Under the pieces are notes generated by a model. The model searched no databases and was not told where the DNA came from. It saw nothing but the letters and a program-made list of their open reading frames with translations. From Prochlorococcus marinus str. MIT 9201 (GTDB lineage: Bacteria > Cyanobacteriota > Cyanobacteriia > PCC-6307 > Cyanobiaceae), in NCBI RefSeq assembly GCF_000759955.1, contig NZ_JNAL01000005.1, positions 81,956 to 145,955 of the forward strand: a stretch of DNA of 64,000 nt, given 5' to 3'. How positions within the stretch are numbered: the stretch's first letter is position 1; each line of letters starts with the position of its first letter. Shown here one piece after another: positions 53,830-63,297 of the stretch. The position numbers were made by a program, and so were the translations under genes.

Positions 53830-54435
53830 TTGAAAATCTTTCTGAAATTTAAGCTTGCTGAGAGTGTAATATATTTTTTATATACAAAAAATAATTTGTT
53901 ATTAAGAATAAATCTTAAAAATTTAGCATTGAATATTCCCAACATATTATCGATATCTCGCCTTTTTCTTGTATTTCCATTAATACTTTTTTTAGAAATA
54001 AATTGGCCTTTTTATGTTTTTATATTGATTATTATTGGAGGTTTAACTGATTATCTTGACGGGCTAATTGCAAGGAAATTTAATCTTAAAACCAGATTAG
54101 GAGCTGTCCTTGATCCATTAAGCGATAAAGTATTCTATTTAATTCCTTTGATCTTCCTTTGCAAAAATAATTTAATACCTTTTTGGTCTTTGGCACTAAT
54201 TTTATTTAGAGAATTAATCATCTCTAGCCTGAGGAATTCAGCAAAAGACGGTTTACCAGCATCTAAATTAGGGAAATTTAAAACATTCTTCTTTTTTATT
54301 TCAGTTATGACCTTCTTTTCACCATTAAAAATAAGCTTATTGAATAATTTGGCTTTAATCTTTTATTGGTTAGGTTTCATCCTAACTTTTGTGACTTTAT
54401 TAGGCTATTTAAGAATTAAAAAGAATCTTATCTGA
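53830..54435 (+). CDS. pgsA: CDP-diacylglycerol-glycerol-3-phosphate 3-phosphatidyltransferase
   Basis: PgsA makes phosphatidylglycerol phosphate, the precursor of phosphatidylglycerol, a phospholipid essential in photosystems. The CDP-alcohol phosphotransferase motif is seen in DYLDGLIARKFNLKTRLGAVLDPLSDK (cores DYLDGLIARKF, GAVLDPLSDK) with the D-G-x2-A-R-x8-G-x3-D-x3-D pattern. About five membrane segments are present. The start is uncertain: TTG at 53830 (201 residues) or TTG at 53896. The end overlaps the convergent SDR gene by 27 bases. Confidence 0.94.
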   Translation: MKIFLKFKLAESVIYFLYTKNNLLLRINLKNLALNIPNILSISRLFLVFPLILFLEINWPFYVFILIIIGGLTDYLDGLIARKFNLKTRLGAVLDPLSDKVFYLIPLIFLCKNNLIPFWSLALILFRELIISSLRNSAKDGLPASKLGKFKTFFFFISVMTFFSPLKISLLNNLALIFYWLGFILTFVTLLGYLRIKKNLI

Positions 54436-55329
54436 GTTTTCATCAAAGCACTCACTTTTTTTATAATTAAAATCATTCATAAAACTATCCTTTAAACCAT
54501 TAAGTAAATCAAAAGATGGCGCCCACTCTAAATCACGTTTAATCTTAGAAATATCAGTCTGATAATGATTTAATCTAATTGGAAATCCCTTTCGAGATTT
54601 TGGATCTAATTTTTGATAATCAAATGTTTTTAAAGAAACCTCATTTTGGTTTAATCCAAGAACTTCTGCACAGAAATAAATTAACCCCTTAATCGTAACT
54701 CCTTTTTCACCAGAACAATTGTAAATATTATTTTTAGAATTTTCAAAATTTATGCACCTAATCAGTACATCAGTTAGATCAGAAACATGGCCTAGCTGAG
54801 TAATTAGAGATCCGTCACCGGGGATTGGGATGGATTTATTGGTAAATAATCTCTCAAAAAACCAATTTTCAATCTTATTATAATTTCCTGGACCATAAAT
54901 ATAAGTAGGTCTAAAACTTGTAAAGGGAATCTTGTTTTTTATCAACCAATTTTCTGTCTCAAATTTTCCTTTATGCCGACTTTCTGGATCTATAGGTTCA
55001 TTTTCAGATAGGGGCAGTTCGCAATTGTCTTTATAAACTCCTGCAGAACTGACATATATATATCTCTTAAAAGAGTTATTTAAATTTTCTATAAGAAGTT
55101 TCGTTTGTGATAACTCTCGTCCAGAAATATCATAGACAACATCATACTTTTCATTTCTTAGCTTAACTATACTTTCTAATTTATTCCTATCACCTTTAAT
55201 TAAATTTGTTTTTTCAGGATTGGATTTGTTCCCTCTCGTAAAAATATCAATATTATGATTTTGACTTATTAATTTTCCAACTAAAGACTTGCCAACAAAT
55301 CTAGTGCCGCCCATTACAAGAATTTTCAT
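54409..55329 (-). CDS. SDR-family protein, CSP41/epimerase-like
   Basis: The 306-residue protein has the Rossmann motif VMGGTRFVGKSLVGKL and a catalytic-site-like YVSSAGVYKDN, and PTYIYGPGNYNKIENWF. It resembles chloroplast stem-loop-binding protein CSP41b and NAD-dependent epimerases; CSP41 proteins bind RNA and stabilise transcripts in plastids. Which of these applies here cannot be told. ATG at 55329. It converges on pgsA with a 27-base overlap. Confidence 0.85.
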   Translation of the reverse strand: MKILVMGGTRFVGKSLVGKLISQNHNIDIFTRGNKSNPEKTNLIKGDRNKLESIVKLRNEKYDVVYDISGRELSQTKLLIENLNNSFKRYIYVSSAGVYKDNCELPLSENEPIDPESRHKGKFETENWLIKNKIPFTSFRPTYIYGPGNYNKIENWFFERLFTNKSIPIPGDGSLITQLGHVSDLTDVLIRCINFENSKNNIYNCSGEKGVTIKGLIYFCAEVLGLNQNEVSLKTFDYQKLDPKSRKGFPIRLNHYQTDISKIKRDLEWAPSFDLLNGLKDSFMNDFNYKKSECFDENSDKILFNS

Positions 55330-55421
55330 ATTAAAAAAATATTTAACTAAAGTAGTAATCTTAAATAGAATTACATACTGAATAGTACTACTAAGAAGTA
55401 ATTAATGAAAAGGATGATTCT

Positions 55422-56189
55422 ATGGAACTAATACCTGCAATTGATTTAATGAATGGTAAGTGTGTAAGGCTTTTTAAGGGAGACTTTAATAAAAGAAAAG
55501 ACTTCACAAAAGAGCCTCACGAGCAGGCTAAATTTTGGGAAAGCGAAGGAGCAAAATATATACATATAGTTGATTTGGATGCTGCTAAAACTGGATCCCC
55601 AATAAACGATAAATCAATAAAAAAGATTGCAAAAACAGTTAATATTCCTATCCAAATAGGTGGGGGAATAAGGTCTCAAGAAAGAATAGAACAATTATTT
55701 TCTTATGGTATTGAGAAAGTTATCATGGGGACCTCTGCAATAGAAAATAAAGAATTAGTTAAAGACTTATCAAATAAATTTCCTGGAAGGATAATTGTTG
55801 GGATAGATGCAAAAGATGGAAAAGTTAGTACAAGGGGGTGGCTTGAGCATTCTAATATTCTAGCCACAGATTTAGTAAAGGAGTTTTCTTCATTTAAGAT
55901 CGCTAGTTTTATTGTTACAGATATAAATACAGATGGGACGTTAGAGGGAACAAATGAAGGATTCATAAATAACATACTTGAAATTACAGATATTCCAGTA
56001 ATAGCCTCAGGAGGTGTTGGTTCAATTTCTGATTTATTATCGTTAGTAAAATTTGAAAATTCTGGACTCTTTGGAGTAATTGTAGGTAAAGCTCTGTATG
56101 AAAATAAATTCACAATAAACGAAGCAAATAATGTATTGTCATCAGAGAGATTAAATGACTTTGATTTAAAAAGAAATTACTACGCTTAA
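55422..56189 (+). CDS. hisA: Phosphoribosylformimino-5-aminoimidazole carboxamide ribotide isomerase
   Basis: HisA isomerises ProFAR to PRFAR in histidine synthesis. The 255-residue beta/alpha barrel has the catalytic Asp in IPAIDLMNGKCVRL (residues 4-17), the second Asp in IVDLDAAKTGS and IVTDINTDGTLEG, and the phosphate-binding glycines in QIGGGIRS and ASGGVGSISDL. Full length. ATG at 55422, 92 bases upstream divergent from the CSP41-like gene. Confidence 0.97.
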   Translation: MELIPAIDLMNGKCVRLFKGDFNKRKDFTKEPHEQAKFWESEGAKYIHIVDLDAAKTGSPINDKSIKKIAKTVNIPIQIGGGIRSQERIEQLFSYGIEKVIMGTSAIENKELVKDLSNKFPGRIIVGIDAKDGKVSTRGWLEHSNILATDLVKEFSSFKIASFIVTDINTDGTLEGTNEGFINNILEITDIPVIASGGVGSISDLLSLVKFENSGLFGVIVGKALYENKFTINEANNVLSSERLNDFDLKRNYYA

Positions 56190-56267
56190 AAGAGTATAAA
56201 ATTGATTTAAGGCTGGTATTTGCAGTAATTGTTAGTTAATTTTGTATAAGAGATAAGAAATCTAGTC

Positions 56268-57884
56268 TTGGAATTAATTACAAAAAAATCGATATTGATT
56301 ATTGCTCCAAGCTTAATAGCAGAATCTTTGTCGCTTAAGTTAACATCACTAGACCAAAATTTAGAAATTAATTTTAATAATGGGCAAAGTGATAAAACTC
56401 CGGATTTAATTATATGGAATGTTCTTAATTTCCAATCAGAAGATCTTATAAGGTTAGAATTATTAAAATTAAGAGAAAGATATAATGAGTCAAAGTTTCT
56501 TATAATTCTTTCTGGAGAACTTGTTTATGAAGCAAATACACCTCCAGCTTTAAATGCGGAAGGTTTTCTTTTAAATCCCAGTGCAGAAAAAGTTCTTGAA
56601 TCTATTGATACCATTTTAAATGGAGGAAGGGTATTTGATATTGAAAATAATACCCGAGTTCAATTAAACAAATATAAGCCTCTCTCTTTTAGTCAAAAAA
56701 TACTAACTTCAGGTCTTAAACAAATAGATTCTGAAATTAATTATATATTCAAATATGTCAATTCTGATTCAACACCAGATTTTTATAAATTCATTTTAAA
56801 AGGAAGATTAAGAGAACTTATTACAGCCAAATCTTTTCTAATTTTCTTATGGGGAAATTCATTAGAACTTTATACAGAGGCAGTTTACACTGAAAATAAA
56901 ATTAATCTTGAAAATAAAAACACTGTATTCATAAAAGATAAAAACACTTCAGAAATATGGAATTTAATTTTAGATAGATTAAAAGAAAGGTATAGCTCAA
57001 CTAACTTACAGGTTGAATTTAATAATTCATCCATAATTCTCTCTGGGATAAAAAAAGAATTTATTTCACGACTAATTTGCAAAATGTTAGATGAATTAGA
57101 TAATTTAGTAAAAAATATTAAGGAAAATTATAAAGAGAAAGATTTTAAAGATGATTTAAATTCTCTTATAAAAGAGCTTAAAGTTAATACAATTTCAAAT
57201 ATCACAGACAGCTATTTTAGATTAAAAAAAGGAAGCGAATCTATTTCAATAAATGATTATATTTATAATGAGGTAAGTTGTGAAGAGATAGATAGAGAAG
57301 CACATGAATCAATAATGTTTATTGAGCCAATTATTAAAAATGAAGCTCTTGACTATGATGGAAAATTACTCCCTCTATATGAAACAGAATCGTTTTTGAT
57401 CCTTGAAAATATAATTTCAAATTGGACAATAAGGAACTGTAATTTATTATCTTCTGAAATCTTTAATATTTGTTCTTCTTGGCCTGAATTAAGAACTGTA
57501 CTTATAAATCCCGAATTACAATCAACAAGAAACTTTGAAAGATTTAGAAATAATATTAATAATTACAATCGATGGCATGACTATATTTATATGCCTATCT
57601 ACTTGTATGAGAGTAAACGAGAATATATCGATATTATCGATAAAAAGTTTACCCGTTACTTTAAAAATGAAAATAGGGAGAAAGAATTAGAGAATCTAGA
57701 ATGGCTACAAAAACAAGTTACATTCTTAGTTGAGATAAGAGATGCCGTAGCACCGCAGTTAGAAATTGCTGTAAAATATATCGGTGATCTTTTCGTAACT
57801 TTCCTTACAAAGGTTGTTGGCAAAGCTATCGGTCTAGTGGGGAAAGGAATCCTTCAAGGATTAGGAAGATCAAGTTCTAAGTAA
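56268..57884 (+). CDS. DUF3685 (Ycf55-related) protein
   Basis: The 538-residue protein starts with a response-regulator-like domain (IIAPSLIAESLSLKL then LIIWNVLNF and FLIILSGELVYE) that lacks clear phospho-acceptor conservation. A long helical middle follows, and a C-terminal segment, FLTKVVGKAIGLVGKGILQ, ends it. This matches the cyanobacterial DUF3685 family, related to plastid Ycf55, of unknown function. The start is TTG at 56268. The Trx-like gene follows after 14 bases. Confidence 0.82.
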   Translation: MELITKKSILIIAPSLIAESLSLKLTSLDQNLEINFNNGQSDKTPDLIIWNVLNFQSEDLIRLELLKLRERYNESKFLIILSGELVYEANTPPALNAEGFLLNPSAEKVLESIDTILNGGRVFDIENNTRVQLNKYKPLSFSQKILTSGLKQIDSEINYIFKYVNSDSTPDFYKFILKGRLRELITAKSFLIFLWGNSLELYTEAVYTENKINLENKNTVFIKDKNTSEIWNLILDRLKERYSSTNLQVEFNNSSIILSGIKKEFISRLICKMLDELDNLVKNIKENYKEKDFKDDLNSLIKELKVNTISNITDSYFRLKKGSESISINDYIYNEVSCEEIDREAHESIMFIEPIIKNEALDYDGKLLPLYETESFLILENIISNWTIRNCNLLSSEIFNICSSWPELRTVLINPELQSTRNFERFRNNINNYNRWHDYIYMPIYLYESKREYIDIIDKKFTRYFKNENREKELENLEWLQKQVTFLVEIRDAVAPQLEIAVKYIGDLFVTFLTKVVGKAIGLVGKGILQGLGRSSSK

Positions 57885-57898
57885 GTTTTTAAACTTTA

Positions 57899-58453
57899 AT
57901 GAAAATAATTCAATGGATCCTAATAGCATTAATTTTCTTAAGTCCATATAAAGCAAATGCCTCTAGAGATTCAGATAGTTACGATGGCAACATTTTTCCT
58001 ATATATGCAGGTAATGGGGCTATAGTTCCTCCCCAGACAACACTTCAGGAATCATTAAAAAATAAAAGAGTCTCAGTTTTATTTTTTTATCTTGACGATA
58101 GCTCAGATAGTAAAGCTATGGCGCCGATAATATCTGGTTTAGATTTAATATGGAGAAATAATATAGATATCATTGCTCTAACTACAGATGAATTACAAGA
58201 TAAAGAAAAGTCTGATCTTAGAAATGAACCTAATTATTATTGGAACGGATTAATTCCACAAACCATTATTTTAAATAGTGATGGTGAAGTTAAATATGAT
58301 CAAAATGGAATGATAAATATCGATGAACTAAACAAAGTTATAGGAGAGTTAAAAGGAATTGATATAAATGATACGGAATTTTCTCTAGAAAGTTTTAATG
58401 AATACAACAGTATCATTTCTGAAAAAAAAGATATAAACAAAAATAAATTATAA
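57899..58453 (+). CDS. Exported thioredoxin-like protein without CxxC
   Basis: The 184-residue protein has a signal peptide (about residues 1-21, KIIQWILIALIFLSPYKANA), then a thioredoxin-like region (RVSVLFFYLDDSSDSKAMAP and GLIPQTIILNSDGEVKY, cores VSVLFFYLDD, IPQTIILN). The CxxC site is replaced by DDSSDS, so it cannot act as a thiol oxidoreductase. Synechocystis has a lumen thioredoxin-like protein without CxxC that is reported to support photosystem I accumulation; this may be similar. ATG at 57899. Confidence 0.75.
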   Translation: MKIIQWILIALIFLSPYKANASRDSDSYDGNIFPIYAGNGAIVPPQTTLQESLKNKRVSVLFFYLDDSSDSKAMAPIISGLDLIWRNNIDIIALTTDELQDKEKSDLRNEPNYYWNGLIPQTIILNSDGEVKYDQNGMINIDELNKVIGELKGIDINDTEFSLESFNEYNSIISEKKDINKNKL

Positions 58454-58456
58454 AAA

Positions 58457-59626
58457 ATGATATTAATTAATATCCTATTGTTACTTTTAATTTTTTTAAT
58501 TCTTTCAGATTTATATATTAAAAACTCGCCCAAATCAAAGTTAAATCTGAAACCTGTAAATTACACAATCAAAAAAAAAGATGGTCTAAACGAACTAATT
58601 ATTGATTTAAAAATATCTAATACAAGTAAAACAAAAGAGACGATGGTATCAAATATAAATTTTGAATTAGATTTTTTCAAGAGTAAAGGTAACGAATATT
58701 GCCAAAATTTAGACTATCAAGAAGATATTTATATAATCGATAATAATAAAAATAAGAATTTAAATAATTATTGGCCAACAACAATTATCAAGTCAAATTC
58801 GGAATTATCTGTAAGAATCATATATAAGTTTAGCAATAATAATTTTAGAAAAAAAATAAAATATCTATGGTTAAAAGTATTTTGGGAGAGCTATGGACAT
58901 TTTGGTGTTTTAAATAATAAGGATTGTTTGTTAATTAATTTAGATGGTCAAAAACAAAGAACGAAAGAAGTTTTTGAAATTCCTTTAAATAATCAATATA
59001 AAGCTTTATCTATTCAAACTGATTTACTTGGTTGCTTTGATAACCCAGTAAATACTGTGATTGAATATTGTAAAGGAATTGTAGAAAAAAATGATATTTT
59101 AACAATCGGTGAGAGTCCACTAGCGATTATGCAAAATAGATATATTTCCCCTCAAAATTTAAAATGTAGTTTATTTTCGAAAGCTTTATGTTATTTTTTT
59201 CACCCTACAAGCAGTCTCGCAACAGCATGCGGCATGCAATTATTAATAAATAAAATTGGAGTCACAAGAATAACCTTTGCGTTATTTATTGGATTTATCT
59301 TCAAATTAGTTGGTTTAAAGGGTATGTTTTATAGGCTAACTGGTTCAGAATCATCCCTCATTGATGATATAAGCGGTACAGTTACACCTTACGACAAAAG
59401 TATAGTTATGGGTCCTCTCAATGCGGATTTATTTTGTAAAGAGGTCTCGAACCATCTAAATATAGATGTTGCTGTAGTCGATGTTAATGATCTTGGAGGT
59501 GTGAAAGTCTTAGCTAGTACAAATAAAACAGTAAATAAAATACTCAAAAAAAACTTAATTTCTAATCCAGCTGGCAATGGAGATGAAAAAACCCCTATAG
59601 TGTTAATAAGAGAAAAAAGTAAATGA
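58457..59626 (+). CDS. Membrane-anchored F420-0:gamma-glutamyl ligase (CofE-like) domain protein
   Basis: The 389-residue protein starts with a membrane helix (ILINILLLLLIFLILSDL) and a non-conserved region to about residue 170. The rest has the CofE-like fold: IQTDLLGCFDNPVN, ILTIGESPLAIMQ, GPLNADLFCKEVS and VDVNDLGGVKVLA. True CofE adds glutamate to coenzyme F420 and this protein may use another acid/amine pair. It is 3 bases after the Trx-like gene and overlaps the next gene by 4 bases. Confidence 0.78.
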   Translation: MILINILLLLLIFLILSDLYIKNSPKSKLNLKPVNYTIKKKDGLNELIIDLKISNTSKTKETMVSNINFELDFFKSKGNEYCQNLDYQEDIYIIDNNKNKNLNNYWPTTIIKSNSELSVRIIYKFSNNNFRKKIKYLWLKVFWESYGHFGVLNNKDCLLINLDGQKQRTKEVFEIPLNNQYKALSIQTDLLGCFDNPVNTVIEYCKGIVEKNDILTIGESPLAIMQNRYISPQNLKCSLFSKALCYFFHPTSSLATACGMQLLINKIGVTRITFALFIGFIFKLVGLKGMFYRLTGSESSLIDDISGTVTPYDKSIVMGPLNADLFCKEVSNHLNIDVAVVDVNDLGGVKVLASTNKTVNKILKKNLISNPAGNGDEKTPIVLIREKSK

Positions 59627-60678
59627 AAAAAGATACCTCTTATTCTTTTAAATCTAAAAAAGGAATGGAAGTAACTTTTGAAGAACTCCATATAAGGCAC
59701 ATTAACCTTTTAATAGATATTAAAAATAAGGAATTGAATAATTGGTTTTTAAAGATGGCAATTATAAATACCTTTGATGACTTGAAAATTTTTTTAAATA
59801 ATCTCAAGAAAAATAAAAATAAATGCATAATTGCTATATATGGAAACGAAATTATTGGTTATTTGAATATTTTCCCTTTAAACAAAAAAGAGACTTGCTT
59901 AAAAATATCTAAGCCCAAGTTGATTAACAACAATAGTTCCTTAACAGATAAACAATTAACTTTAGGATTGATAAAAAAATCTATCTCAATTAAAGACATC
60001 AAAACTTCAAGTTGGATAATTAACGCTGATATAAATAATGTTGACCTCATATCAACCTCAAGAGAATTAGGTTTTCAACCTTTAGGTGAGATAATCCACT
60101 GGGATGGCTCTGATCTAAATAAATCCATAAAGCAAAATACCAATGTCTATAAATTAATTAATGAATTCCAAAACGTTAATAAACAAAATATATTAAAAAT
60201 AGTGAATTTCATAAGATCAAATCAATCTCCCTTAGTAAGAAATATTTTAGATTTTGATCAAGATGACATTCTTAAAAGAAATAACTCTAAAAGTGGTGCC
60301 TTAATATATGAAAATTCAGTTTTATGTACAATTTTAAAAGATATAAATTATCAAAACGAAGAAATTTATACTTTAACTATTAGTAGATATTGGGATAAGA
60401 GATTCAACTCTATTTTAAAAGAATTTATAAAAAGATTTTTTAAAAAATCACCTTTTTCATATTTAAAAACCTATAAAGAAAATTCTCAATTAAATCTTTT
60501 TCTCGAAGAATGTAATCTCAAAGAAAAAAATCAAGAGATAATTCTTATCAGGAACACAATAGTTAAGAATGAAGCCAAACAAGTAAATATAATAAATAAA
60601 TCTTTGGAATCAATCTTTGAAAAATTAAGTCCACAAGGTAATCCATATCCATCTCCTTTTCCATTAAAAACAAAGTGA
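59623..60678 (+). CDS. GNAT-like N-acetyltransferase family protein
   Basis: The 351-residue protein has a fold-like stretch [18 protein letters not shown] and [22 protein letters not shown] (cores [23 protein letters not shown]), the pattern of the GNAT acetyl-CoA-binding and C-terminal strand region. A second, less conserved half follows (about 190-330), so it may be a double GNAT. No substrate is known. ATG overlaps the previous stop by 4 bases (ATGA), and ruvX starts with GTGA at its end. Confidence 0.65.
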   Translation: MKKDTSYSFKSKKGMEVTFEELHIRHINLLIDIKNKELNNWFLKMAIINTFDDLKIFLNNLKKNKNKCIIAIYGNEIIGYLNIFPLNKKETCLKISKPKLINNNSSLTDKQLTLGLIKKSISIKDIKTSSWIINADINNVDLISTSRELGFQPLGEIIHWDGSDLNKSIKQNTNVYKLINEFQNVNKQNILKIVNFIRSNQSPLVRNILDFDQDDILKRNNSKSGALIYENSVLCTILKDINYQNEEIYTLTISRYWDKRFNSILKEFIKRFFKKSPFSYLKTYKENSQLNLFLEECNLKEKNQEIILIRNTIVKNEAKQVNIINKSLESIFEKLSPQGNPYPSPFPLKTK

Positions 60679-61136
60679 AATTTTGTAAACCCAAACCAAA
60701 GGCAATTTTGAGTTTGGATATAGGTACCAAAAGAATTGGATTAGCTTATTGTGATCCCCTCTGCATAACATCAAATATACTTCCAGCAGTAAAACGATTT
60801 AAAAATAATCAAGAGATTAAAATCATTAGAAATTATATAAATACATTTAATCTGACTGGGTTTATTGTGGGGATTCCACTTGATGATAAAGGTCAGATGA
60901 CCACTCAAGCTATTGACTGTAAAAATTACGGTCAATTACTTTCAAATGAATTAAAGCTTCCATTCTCTTACGTCAACGAACATTGTTCAACTTGGGAATC
61001 TTCAGATAGATTTGGAATAAAAAAAGATAAATCTGGATTGATTGATAGTTTTTCAGCAAAAATAATACTTGAACAATGGATCGAAGAGGGTCCTGAATTA
61101 GAAGAAATAGCTGGTAAACTTCAGATAAAATATTAA
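60675..61136 (+). CDS. ruvX: Holliday junction resolvase-like / pre-16S rRNA nuclease (YqgF)
   Basis: YqgF has an RNase H-like fold and processes the 5' end of 16S rRNA. The frame starts [17 protein letters not shown] with the first Asp, has [14 protein letters not shown] at about 56-69, [11 protein letters not shown] with the Glu, and a [12 protein letters not shown] acidic end. 153 residues is family length. The start is GTG at 60675, overlapping the GNAT-like gene. Confidence 0.94.
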   Translation: MKFCKPKPKAILSLDIGTKRIGLAYCDPLCITSNILPAVKRFKNNQEIKIIRNYINTFNLTGFIVGIPLDDKGQMTTQAIDCKNYGQLLSNELKLPFSYVNEHCSTWESSDRFGIKKDKSGLIDSFSAKIILEQWIEEGPELEEIAGKLQIKY

Positions 61137-61162
61137 TATTAAAAAGTATAGATAATTTTTAA

Positions 61163-61699
61163 ATGAAAGAAGCAAACTCAAATGATAATTATGATGCACA
61201 GACTCTTTTATTAAATGACTCAAATGGAAACGAGCTATTTTGTTATCTTGAACAATTAGTAAGTGTTGAAGGCCAAGAATATGCTTTATTAACTCCAGTT
61301 GATACCCCAGTAAGTCTTTTTAAGATAAATGAAAAAGATGAACCTGAATTAATTGAGAAAATAGATAAAAATGAACAAATACTAAAAAATGCTGAAGCAG
61401 TTCTACAAGAACATGATTTGAGACTTATTAGATCAGCCGTTACATTAACAGTATCAGGAGAACTTGAAGAACCAATTTACGATGAATTAGAAGAAGATTA
61501 CGTTGATGATGATAGTGAGAGTTATGAATTGCTTGTTAATTTTAATCTTTTTGACCAAGAATATGGCTTATATATTCCTTTAGATCCTTTTTTTATTGTG
61601 GGTAAATTAAAAGAAAAAGGTGCCTTATTAGTTGAAGATGATGAGTTCGATAAAATTCAACCTTTGATTGAAACTGAGCTTGAAAAAAGTAGCTCTTAA
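61163..61699 (+). CDS. DUF3727 family protein
   Basis: The 178-residue acidic protein contains LLLNDSNGNELFCYLEQLV, EYALLTPVDTPVSLF and FDQEYGLYIPLDPFFIVGK (cores LFCYLEQLV, YGLYIPLDPFF). These match DUF3727, a cyanobacterial and plastid family of unknown function related in part to DUF1292. It starts at ATG 61163, 26 bases after ruvX, and the HAD phosphatase follows 5 bases later. Likely one transcript with these. Confidence 0.82.
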   Translation: MKEANSNDNYDAQTLLLNDSNGNELFCYLEQLVSVEGQEYALLTPVDTPVSLFKINEKDEPELIEKIDKNEQILKNAEAVLQEHDLRLIRSAVTLTVSGELEEPIYDELEEDYVDDDSESYELLVNFNLFDQEYGLYIPLDPFFIVGKLKEKGALLVEDDEFDKIQPLIETELEKSSS

Positions 61700-61704
61700 A
61701 ATAA

Positions 61705-62199
61705 ATGAGATCTATCCTAAAAGTCAATTGGGATTCAAATTTACCAATATATATGATTTCTCAATCTGAGTTGCAAAAAAAAGGAATTAATTCATTATTG
61801 CTTGACGTAGATGGGACTCTAGTAAATAGAAAATCAAATATAGTCCCAAAAGCTGTAAAGAATTGGATCATAGAATCTAAAAAACTTTTCTCCTTATATT
61901 TAATAAGTAATAATCCATCAAATAAAAGAATCGCAAAAATAGCGAAAGAATTAAATTTAAGATATAGACACAATGCATCGAAACCAAGAAAAAAAGTAAC
62001 TTTGTCTGCTATCAAAGAAATTGGCAGAGAGTCAAAAAATATAGCCATTATTGGCGACAGAATTTTTACAGATATTATTGTTGGCAATAGATGTAATATA
62101 AAAACAATATTAGTTAAGCGATTAAATAGAGATGGCTTGCCTATAAAATTTAATTTAACTTTGACAATAGAAAAATTAATTTCTCATTTTATAAAATGA
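61705..62199 (+). CDS. YqeG-family HAD phosphatase
   Basis: The 164-residue protein has HAD motif I in [15 protein letters not shown] (about 31-45), motif II in YLISNNPSN, and motif IV in [16 protein letters not shown]. This matches the YqeG family, which in plants and cyanobacteria dephosphorylates phosphatidylglycerol phosphate. The same role in phosphatidylglycerol synthesis, complementing pgsA in this window, is plausible. ATG at 61705. It overlaps proB by 4 bases. Confidence 0.86.
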   Translation: MRSILKVNWDSNLPIYMISQSELQKKGINSLLLDVDGTLVNRKSNIVPKAVKNWIIESKKLFSLYLISNNPSNKRIAKIAKELNLRYRHNASKPRKKVTLSAIKEIGRESKNIAIIGDRIFTDIIVGNRCNIKTILVKRLNRDGLPIKFNLTLTIEKLISHFIK

Positions 62200-63278
62200 A
62201 AACTTGGGTTATAAAAATTGGTACTAGTATTTTAAGAGGAACAGAGGAAACATCTACAGAAGAAGTTATTGAAACCCTTTCTAGATCCTTTACAAGTTTT
62301 CTCTCAAAAGGAAACAAATTAATCTTAGTAACTAGTGGTGCCGTTGGATTAGGTTGCCAAAAATTAAATATTAAAACGAGACCAAATGATCTAAGTACCC
62401 TTCAAGCTACTGCAGCGGTAGGTCAAGTTAATTTAATGGCCTTATACGATAAAGTATTTAATAAATTAGGTCATAATATTGCTCAAATTTTAATAACTAA
62501 AGCTGATTTCAATTCACGAGAATCCTTTAATAACGCTTCTAAAACTTTAAAAAAATTAATCGATTTGAATGTTATTCCAATAGTAAATGAAAATGATACC
62601 GTAGCAAATGAAGAGCTTAAATATGGAGATAATGATACCCTATCTGCTTTAGTTGCCTTAGCTATAAATGCTAACAAACTTATTTTATTAACCGATATTG
62701 AAAATCTATACTCAAAAGATCCACGTAATAATAAAGATGCGCTACCTATTAAAGAAGTTCATAATAGTGAATTAAAAGAAATTAAAGATAAAAACATCCA
62801 AAACTCAAAAAATGAATGGGGAACAGGGGGAATATCTACAAAATTAATTTCTGCAGAAATAGCAACAAAAGGAGGAGTTGAAGTCCAACTGGTTGATGGA
62901 ACTAACAATAAAAACTTAAGTGAAATTTTTAATGAAAATAAAATTGGAACTCTATTTTATCCAGTAGAAAAACCTATAGGAAACAAAAAAAGTTGGCTTT
63001 CTCATGCAATTCAAACAGTAGGGAAAATTACTTTAGATGATGGAGCTTCTTTTGCAATTAAAAAAAAAGGTGCCTCACTTTTAGCGGTTGGTGTTAAAAA
63101 TGTAGAAGGAAACTTTACGATTAATCAGGCAGTTAAAATCGTAAATACAAATGATAAAGAAGTTGCAAAAGGTTTAGTATCAATAAGTAGCGACAAATTA
63201 AGAAGTATCTTAAATAATAAAGAAAATACTTACTCCTCGATAATTGTCGTGCACAGAGATGTTCTTGCTCTCTCTTAG
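62196..63278 (+). CDS. proB: Glutamate 5-kinase
   Basis: ProB phosphorylates glutamate in the first committed step of proline synthesis. The 360-residue protein has the amino-acid-kinase motif [11 protein letters not shown] at the start, [41 protein letters not shown] (cores [21 protein letters not shown]) and [14 protein letters not shown]-terminal PUA domain (about 280-355) completes it. ATG at 62196, overlapping the YqeG stop by 4 bases. Confidence 0.97.
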   Translation: MKTWVIKIGTSILRGTEETSTEEVIETLSRSFTSFLSKGNKLILVTSGAVGLGCQKLNIKTRPNDLSTLQATAAVGQVNLMALYDKVFNKLGHNIAQILITKADFNSRESFNNASKTLKKLIDLNVIPIVNENDTVANEELKYGDNDTLSALVALAINANKLILLTDIENLYSKDPRNNKDALPIKEVHNSELKEIKDKNIQNSKNEWGTGGISTKLISAEIATKGGVEVQLVDGTNNKNLSEIFNENKIGTLFYPVEKPIGNKKSWLSHAIQTVGKITLDDGASFAIKKKGASLLAVGVKNVEGNFTINQAVKIVNTNDKEVAKGLVSISSDKLRSILNNKENTYSSIIVVHRDVLALS

Positions 63279-63297
63279 TAAAAATTAAAAATGAAAA

